This document shows, piece after piece, positions 57,077 to 64,000 of a DNA stretch of 64,000 nt (positions are counted from its first letter, which is position 1; every line of letters begins with the position of its first letter). Made by a program: the position numbers and the translations under genes. The stretch lies in contig CM070553.1 of NCBI GenBank assembly GCA_036346405.1, forward strand, positions 71,079,686 to 71,143,685, written 5' to 3'. Source of the DNA: Phyllostachys edulis (taxonomy: Eukaryota > Streptophyta > Magnoliopsida > Poales > Poaceae). The notes under the pieces were generated by a model. That model was not told the DNA's origin. It saw nothing but the letters and a program-made list of their open reading frames with translations, and ran no database searches.

Positions 57077-60000
57077 TGTAACATCCCAAATGTATAATTA
57101 GGGTTAATCAAGTATAATTATATGTGTAGAAATTAAAACTTTTTCTCACATCTTGAAAAACCCTAAAATATTATGTAATTATTGTCCAAGAGTTGTGTAA
57201 TTCAAAAACACAAAGCTCTTGTTGACCAAAAATCAAACTCATTCTCCAATTATCTTAAATCTTGTGTCAAACATTTGGAATATATTTTTCCTTGGTCCCA
57301 AAAACTGATATGGGACCCCTTCTGAAAAATATCATGAGTTATAGCACTTGTTGATAAATTTTGGAGGCAAAATGAATCATTAAACAACCTTAATAAATTT
57401 CCTGAGAAAAATGCATTGCATAATAACCTCTGGAAATTTTATTACAGGTTCATCTTAATGTCAGTAAGCTCCAGTTAAAATTTCATCAAATTTGGAGTTC
57501 ATTTGCTAGCCCAAACAATTTGGCAAAGTCTCAGCTGTAGAAACAAAATTTAAAACCCTGCACTGTTCCTTGGGCTAGCCATGTTCAAAGCTGGTCCAGC
57601 CCAACCATGTCTGCACCTCAGCAGACCTCATCTCCACCTTGATCAGGTCGTAGCTGTTGGATCTACATCCAACCGCCACGACCTCCTCTCAGGTCAACCT
57701 TGCTTAGGACCTCCCCACCTCCCCGCGTTACCTGGCCGTAAGACCTCTCTTTGCATTTAGTTGAGGTCGTAGCCGTTGGATTTACATCCAACAGCCACGA
57801 CCTCCTCCTCAAACGTTCTCAGTTAAGACCTCCCCACCTCATCAGGTCACAGCCGCTGGATCAAAGATCCACGGTCATGACCTCCCCTGTGCGTTAAATC
57901 CCAAAGACCTCCCGCCTTGTTGAGGTCTTGGCCCTTGGATTAAGATCCAACCGGCCCTGACCTCCCATGGTTATCCAACCTCAGAAACCACCTTGGCGAG
58001 GTCATCGCTGTTGGATTTACATCCAACCGCTCCTGACCTCCCTTTGTACTCACTTGAGGTCGTAGCCGTTGGATTTACATCCAAAGGCCACGACCTCCTC
58101 TGAAAAATATTACAGCAAGGTCCTCCCGCCTTGATGAGGTCCATGCCCTTGGATTTGCATCCAAAGGCCATGACCTCCCCCTCAGTCTCTTATGTTCGCG
58201 TGCGGTTAAGTCCCAACTGGAGGTCCGCACCGTTGGATGGAGATCCAACGCTTTGGACCTCCTGTCCATTTCCTCACGTGCGTTTTCACGTTAAGGAGAT
58301 CGGAGGGCCACGACCTCCTCACCCTTGATCGTGTGGCTGGGACCTCCTCCCAGCCACTTAAAACATAACGGTTCAAAATAGGATCCGATGGTTAGGACCT
58401 CTCCCAGGTCTTATCCAACGGCCATAAAGTCCTCCCCTGTTCTTCTCCTTCCTCTGGCGCGCGGGCAAACTCTGAGCAGCGCAATTAATGCGTGTCTGAC
58501 CTTGGGGTACACTTCATGACTCTTTCTTGACCGCATTTAATGCAGGTCGCTTTTAGCCCTCGAGTCAAGCCCGAGCCTGCCCCCTTGTCAGCCCCATGTC
58601 TTGTCCACCTCATGGACCAACCCGTGGGCTAAGCTCACCATGGAGCTTAGCCCCAGCTCATCACCTTCAATCAGGTTATAAAGTACCTTTGGAAGCCTCC
58701 CTTGGCTTCCTTTGCACACAATTGACCTCAGCCTTGCACTTTGTGCGTGGCTGAGCTCCTCCTCCACTAACACTCACTCACCTCACTAGTGGCTGCCATT
58801 GTTGATGTCCTTGGAGCTTCTCGGTAGCTCAAGGGTTCGATGGCTCCCTCTTCCACCCTCGTTCATTTTGTGCTCCCCAAACCTCTGGAAGTTAACCCTA
58901 ACTTAGTTTGTTTGGGCGCTTTTGAGGAGGACAAAGTCGGGCTTGAAGTCGGAGCTTTGGCCGTGGAGCCCTGTCTTCCCCAACTCCGCCACCACCTCCA
59001 CGACCTCCCGGCACCTTAGGACCACCGGGTAAACCCTGTTAGTCCTTTAGATCTTTGGCACCATATGAATGATCTCGCGAGCTTTTCTTGCACAAGCTTG
59101 ATTGTCGCGCAGAGCTCGTTTTTGCATTTTCAGTATTGTGGCCGTGCAGGGCGTATTGGTCCTCTCCACTCGCCGGCGTTCAAGGCCGTCATTGCCGTTG
59201 AGAGGAGGTCCGTTGGTGCGCATGGTTATTGCAAACCCGGTACCATTGGATCTCGCCGCCGAGCTCTACATCGCCGGCGAGATCACTTCTTCACGCTCGG
59301 GATTTTGTCGGATGTCGGCGTGTCATTGTCGTTTTAGGACATAAATTCGCCGTTTAAATGCCCAATCATCGCAATCATTGGCGTCTTAACGCCATTAACC
59401 CTGTCCCTTTGCGCGCATTAAAACCCCTCGCGGACCTCCTCGTGGTCCCGCGCATTAATGCCCTATCCAAACATGTGCGGCGCGAGCTGCAGGATGTCGG
59501 ACCTCCTCAGAGGAGATCTGGGCGTCCAAGACCTCCTTGGCGCAATCTTAGCCGTCGAGACCTCCTGGAGGTGCAGGACGTTGAGACCTCCTCTGGGACC
59601 TCCTCGAGGTCATCTCCCGTTGAGGACCTCCCTTTAGATCTGGTCCGTTCCGGACCTCCTTCCTGTTGTGGTCCGTTGGATCTCCCATCTCGGCCACGAC
59701 CTCCCCTCACCTCGCGCATGTGCGTGGTTAGGAGGTCCAGACCTCTGGACCTCCCATGTGCGTGTGTGTTGTTCTCTTGGGAGGTCTGAGCCGTTAGATC
59801 TGTGATCTGTGGCTCACGACCTCCCATGTCTTTGTGAGTGTTGAAATGCCAGTAAAGTCTTAATAATAAACAGAATAAGGTATAAACTTTAAAATTTCAT
59901 ATCTTTTTCTTCTTAAATCCAAATGAGGTCATTCAAGTTGTGTTAGCTCTATCTTGAACTTGACTTTAATCTAAAATGATTATAAGTTGAGTTCAGCTCC

Positions 60001-62221
60001 AGAGCACAGTTAGCCACTAGATTTTAAAACTCCTTTTAAATATACATTCAAATTAATGCTTAGCTTGTAAAATTCATAACTACTGCTCTGTAGGTTGTTT
60101 TTGAGTGAGACCAACTTTGTTGGTTTCCTCTATTAATGAACTCACTAAGAAAATGATTTTTGAGCATGTTGCTATTAGAAAAATAAGGACTTGTGCATTA
60201 TAATTTTGTTCAAGTTCTTGTTTTTGAAAAAATTATAGAAAGTGCATAATAGCTCCAAATGAGATGAACTCAATTGTGTTATTCATCTCATGAGGTGCTG
60301 GTTTTGCAGTAAAAATTTCAGCCTCACCACTGTTCTAGAAAATGTTGCCTCGTAATTAAATTAGTGAATAGTGCAGTTTGGTATTTTTAGGGCTGAGCAG
60401 AATTGTTTTGCTCATATCTTTTGCATTAAGAATCCAAATCCATTGGTTCTTGTTGCAACATCTCCTAAAAATCACCCTCTTGCTGCTGTAGAAATTTCAA
60501 AGTATTTGGAGTTCTTTTGCTGTGTTGTCTTTGTTGTCTTTAAATCGTTCTTATCGGTTCTTTATCACTTTTCCGTTAGGTTTCGACATTTGTGGTGATC
60601 CCGAAAGTGACCCTCCGCAACAAAGTGACCAGCAACAAGGCAAGCAGTTTGACCATCTCCCATCATGTCCCATTACTTTAAAGCTTACTACTTTGTTTTA
60701 CTTCTATGTATGCATGCTACTTTGTGTTAAATGTCGCTAGCTTTCCTATAGTTGCATAATCTGTAGGAATTGTTATCCTCTACTACCAATGAGCCTAGGT
60801 TATTCGCTGTGGTTTGAGCTCGTTGGATGAGCTCTTATCACTTAGTAGTTGCGTTTAAAACTGCTTAGACATGCTTAGCTATCGGTAGTAATGGGCGATC
60901 ATCGACATAGTCGATGGTCTTGATCACACAAGTATAATTATTCCTCCTATATGTCCAGCACTTGTGCTTTGATTAATTGTAAAATCAAAAACTGAAAATA
61001 AAATGTCGATTTAGACTTGGGCATATTGGATGGATGGTGCGGTTTTTGGAATGTGGTGGTATGCCGGGTCCCTAAGGACCGAGTACTTGGGTCACTAAGC
61101 CAAAGCGCTTTTATGTGCTAACCACACGAGGGGATATGGGACCTCTCTTGACTAAGTACTTTGGGAGGTGTTAATTATGAGCTGGTTGGTGGGTATGTTT
61201 TAATAAAATCTGTGTGTGTGGTGTTGGGAGGGAGCATTGGCGGACGGTTAGGCTGTCTAATGTGTCTTGTCCCGTGGGTTCGGCTCGTAATTAGCATCGT
61301 CCATTGGAAATGTCTCGTAGGACTTAGCCGTGCGGCACACCAAAGGTAGTGTGCCTAAAGGAAAGGCGATCCAGCGTGTGGGTACATTGGTACACCCTGC
61401 AGGATAAAACTATTGAATAGCCTCGTCCTAGGTTATGGACATGCTTGGTAAGGTCGTTCAAGACTAGTCTCAACCTTTTAATTAAAACTTGATGGGTTGG
61501 TATGAGCGGGAGTTCATGCTATTGTTGTGGTGACTAAGGGTTAGTCACTTCGTGTTTGTTCTTGTTGTTGTTATTATGTTATTATGTTATTATCGCGTTG
61601 TATTTCAACAATTAAAAATGCTTTATCAAATTGCCTTCACTCTATTATGTTATTGCAAATGAAACTTGCTTTGTGCTAAAATGAGTCCAAAGCCTCATCC
61701 ACTTAAATAAAGCTTGCATGTAGCTAAATTATAGTTCTGTTATCTTACACGTCAGTCTTGCGAGTACAATAAATAAGTTATTGTACTCATTTGCTTTGCT
61801 TAACAAATTTGTTGCAGAGGATCGGAGGTGAGCTCCAAGAGCCTTACTTACGTGCCACGTGTTGCGCTTTCTTGACGACTAGCTTGGCGGTCGGTCAGAT
61901 GCCTAGGGGTTAAGGCACACTGATTGGCTTTGTGTTATAGCCATCTTTATGGCACTTTTGCTTCCGCTGTTATCTTGTTATTTGTTGCTATTTGGCCTAA
62001 GGGCCTCTCTTTTGTAATAGCTATTCCATTTTAATATTAACTTCTGGTTTGTTGCTTTTGTACTATGTGTTGTATGGAATTGATATACTCTTTTGTTGTG
62101 AGGTATGTATACTGCATTCTGGGGAGTATACATTTCTCGAGACCGGGTTTATTTGGTTGATAATACTAGGGTCAATTGGATGACTAAGTATTATGAGCCT
62201 AATAAACATCGGGGTCTCACA
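57077..62221 (+). mobile_element. Solo LTR of family A in C2, TSD tcact
   Basis: 5.15 kb between TCACT duplications (57072-57076 and 62222-62226). It is very close to the solo LTR at 47479-52736, including the shared end ACATCGGGGTCTCACA, so both belong to one subfamily. The inverted-repeat array is at 57640-58440 and TATAAAG at 58677-58683. Exon 2 (60580-60639) is in frame, and a one-base insertion breaks the last exon (from 61818). P1 is at 61410-61420 (one C short) and P2 at 61762-61787. Confidence 0.92.
60580..60639 (+). CDS. Candidate LTR small-gene exon 2 (solo LTR 57077-62221)
   Basis: 60 nt, one codon shorter than copy A1, in the same phase. It reads FDICGDPESDPPQQSDQQ with donor CAAG|GCAAGC. 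Confidence 0.45.
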
Positions 62222-62701
62222 TCACTCCCTGCCTTCTTGCCCAAGCCAAACCAATTTGGTGATTAACCCTGCCAAAAGACCACCCAGCCTTGGCACACAA
62301 GTTTTTAAACAAAGTGGCCTCACACCACAGTCAACACAACATACGGCATCCTGCCATAGTTGCTTAACAGTGGCACCGACCACAGGTTCCATAGATCATT
62401 AATCAAGATTATTAATTGATGAAGCATGAATTCTCGAAACCTACGGATCTAAAGCAAGGCTTAGCATAACTTACGATCCCATGTTGGCAATACCAAAAGA
62501 TGCCAACTAAAATACCCAACCTAGAGTTTCCAAAGGGAGTATGTCAACATATCCAGCAACAAAACCAAAGGAGGCATAATTTCAAGTGAGGAAGAGTAGC
62601 TACTGCCCAAACATTTTCATATAAAATTAGCCATGCAAGATAAAGTAAAACAAAATATATTTAGAAGACTAGGCTCAACATGTTCAAGGGCTGTGACTTG
62701 C

Positions 62702-62767
62702 CTTCATCAAGCAGTGTAGGTCCTTCGGTTGAAACTGCCGGGTCCAAATATTCCTCAAGCTCGGAAT
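62702..62767 (-). CDS. Candidate LTR small-gene exon 2 (family C, C2)
   Basis: 66 nt between acceptor CGATCATGTAG and donor GAAG|GCAAGT. It reads SELEEYLDPAVSTEGPTLLD then E. It lies about 180 nt downstream of the predicted transcription start. After removing the two nested solo LTRs the intron is about 1380 nt. Confidence 0.55.
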
Positions 62768-62981
62768 CTACATGATCGCAAAGAACCGAAATAAGCGAAA
62801 CTACCCTAGGCAAAAGAACTTGAAGACTCAAAAGAACCTAAGCAAAACTTCAACCAAAAGAAGCCAATAACCCAAGAACACAGCTCAGCTTGGAGAGCTC
62901 CAAGGGAGGACTTGAGCACCGAGGAGGCCAGTTAAAAGGGTTAGAAATGAGCCAAAGGTGACAAAGGAGGGGTTGCCCAGG

Positions 62982-62991
62982 CTATTTATAG
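62982..62991 (-). promoter_or_regulatory. TATA box of the C2 LTR
   Basis: Minus-strand CTATAAATAG is a strong plant TATA box. C1 has the altered TATAGAAA at the matching place. The start of transcription is expected near 62950. Confidence 0.7.
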
Positions 62992-63639
62992 ACAGGGTTG
63001 GCAAAGGCACAAAGAGGGCTCAGCCAAAACGTGTCAATGATCGGAGGTGGCTCGAGGCGAGGGCTAGGACAGGGCATGTCCTAAAAAGAAATAAACAATG
63101 CACCCTAGAAGTGACTGCATTTAATGTGATCCGACATGCATTAAATGAGCCCAAAGTTTCAAGGTGGCAAAAATGATAAAAGGTGGGTGAGACTGATCAG
63201 CGGGGCCGGTCCAAGAAGTGCACGACCAGTCAAGGAGGCGGTCCTCACCACACAATTGTCTTTGCAAACAGTCCACTGGAGAGGTCCTATGGACAGGAGG
63301 TCCAGAGGCACTAGGAGGTCTTGGACGAGGGGTCCAAAAGACACTAAAAGAAGGTCCTGGGCAGGAGGTCCAGAGATTCAAGGAGGAGGTCCTGGACAAG
63401 AGGTCCAGAGACTCAAGGAGGACCAAAAGATGGTCACGATGTCACTGGCGGCGGTAATACCGCGTTCCAGAAGAGGTACGACCAGACAACGGTAGTTCCG
63501 GGTTCAAGATGCGGTACAACCGCAAGCTGGGAGGGGCCTTAACGGCTGAGGCAAACCAAGGAGAGGTCTCAACGGCTTAGATTATCAAAAGGAGATCCTA
63601 AATGGTTAAGATCAAAGGCGAGGGGGAGGCCCTGGCGGC

Positions 63640-63850
63640 TAGATCTCCAAGAGGGAGGTCCTACGGTCAGATCAAAAGGGCAAGGAGGTCCTGACAGTAA
63701 GATCTCTAAGAGGGAGGTCCTACGGTTAGATCAAAAGGGCAAGGAGGTCCTGACGGTAAGATCTCCAAGAGGGAGGTCCTACGGTAAGATCAAAAGGGCA
63801 AGGAGGTCCTGACGGTAAGATCTTCAAGAGGGAGGTCCTACGGTCAGATC
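63640..63850. repeat. 59-bp tandem repeat in the C2 U3
   Basis: About 3.5 copies of a unit with GGGAGGTCCTACGGTCAGAT, then CAAAAGGGCAA and GGAGGTCCTGACGGTAAGAT. The two halves are similar, as in the 30/60-bp minisatellite of the C1 LTR. Confidence 0.8.
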
Positions 63851-63893
63851 TGATCAAGGGGTTTTTATGTGACTAAGACCATGCTCGAGTGGT

Positions 63894-64000
63894 CACTACT
63901 ACAAAACAGGCTATAGTAGACGCCCCATCACAGACGGTTCCTTTGGAACCGCTCGCGTATTAATCTGACCGACCTGCGTTGGCGCCGCCGCCAAGATCGC
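63894..64000. mobile_element. Terminus of a CACTA (En/Spm) DNA transposon, cut by the window end
   Basis: Begins CACTACTACAAAACAGGC, the usual start of CACTA elements, followed by GACGGTTCCTTTGGAACCG, an inverted motif typical of their subterminal repeats. The 3-bp duplication would be GGT (63891-63893). The rest, and any transposase, is outside the window. Confidence 0.8.

Larger units (their letters stand above)
45491..63893 (-). mobile_element. Second family C LTR (C2, minus), split by nested solo LTRs
   Basis: Pieces lie at about 45491-46661, 56744-57076 and 62227-63893. They match the C1 LTR in order: last exon (46016-46089), P2 (46117-46135), P1 (46579-46590), GAGCAGTCTAGAGAGCGTGA (56768-56787) and exon 2 (62702-62767). 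Upstream are a TATA box (62982-62991) and a repeat-rich U3. The left border is not exact: 45500-45620 has GGTACTACCGC-type inverted motifs also seen at 63440-63520. The LTR start lies beyond the CACTA insertion at 63894. Confidence 0.7.

Overview
This window looks like repeat-rich, probably heterochromatic DNA from a grass nuclear genome. The evidence is nested Ty3/Gypsy LTR retrotransposons with chromodomain integrases (Tekay/Del-like), LTRs of 3-6 kb, a Mutator-like element carrying a GC-rich UDP-glycosyltransferase fragment, and a CACTA terminus. I see no host gene in its normal context and no rRNA, tRNA or CRISPR array. The species cannot be told from the sequence.

Layout. 1-15024 (+) is an array of family A: an integrase end, a full LTR, a second LTR 3' piece with primer-binding site, a gutted internal region (gag zinc knuckles and broken protease/integrase), another LTR, and a duplicated leader plus LTR end. 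It abuts the 3' LTR of a minus-strand element C1 (15025-16367). The C1 integrase is cut by a complete plus-strand element B (16601-28086, both LTRs, TSD aatgc). The C1 5' LTR runs from 29458 to 44828. It holds a minus solo LTR of family E (30014-34447, TSD tgcac), a Pack-MULE-like element (34714-36672, 9-bp TSD) and a solo LTR of family D (37975-43776, TSD gaaga). An E fragment follows, then a second minus C LTR (C2, about 45491-63893). C2 holds a minus family-A solo LTR (46662-56738, TSD cggaa), itself split by a plus family-A solo LTR (47479-52736, TSD gtttt), and another plus solo LTR (57077-62221, TSD tcact). A CACTA end starts at 63894.

The main new observation is inside the LTRs. Families A, B, C and D differ in most of their sequence, but they share one layout: TATA box, leader, a small exon of 60-69 nt, a GC-AG intron of about 1.2-1.4 kb, and a last exon ending in a stop. 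Exon lengths differ between families by multiples of three, the intron phase is the same in each, and the two C copies keep a similar acidic peptide. Native intron length is recovered once nested insertions are subtracted. The intron carries two palindromic RNA-like modules, also found in family E. I read this as a candidate LTR-encoded spliced small gene of unknown function, complete within each LTR and therefore retained by solo LTRs. This is inference from sequence; no transcript evidence was available.

Most element ORFs are broken. Many breaks are single-C losses in C runs next to G (CCG, CCCG), so some may be consensus errors in methylated repeats rather than true mutations.
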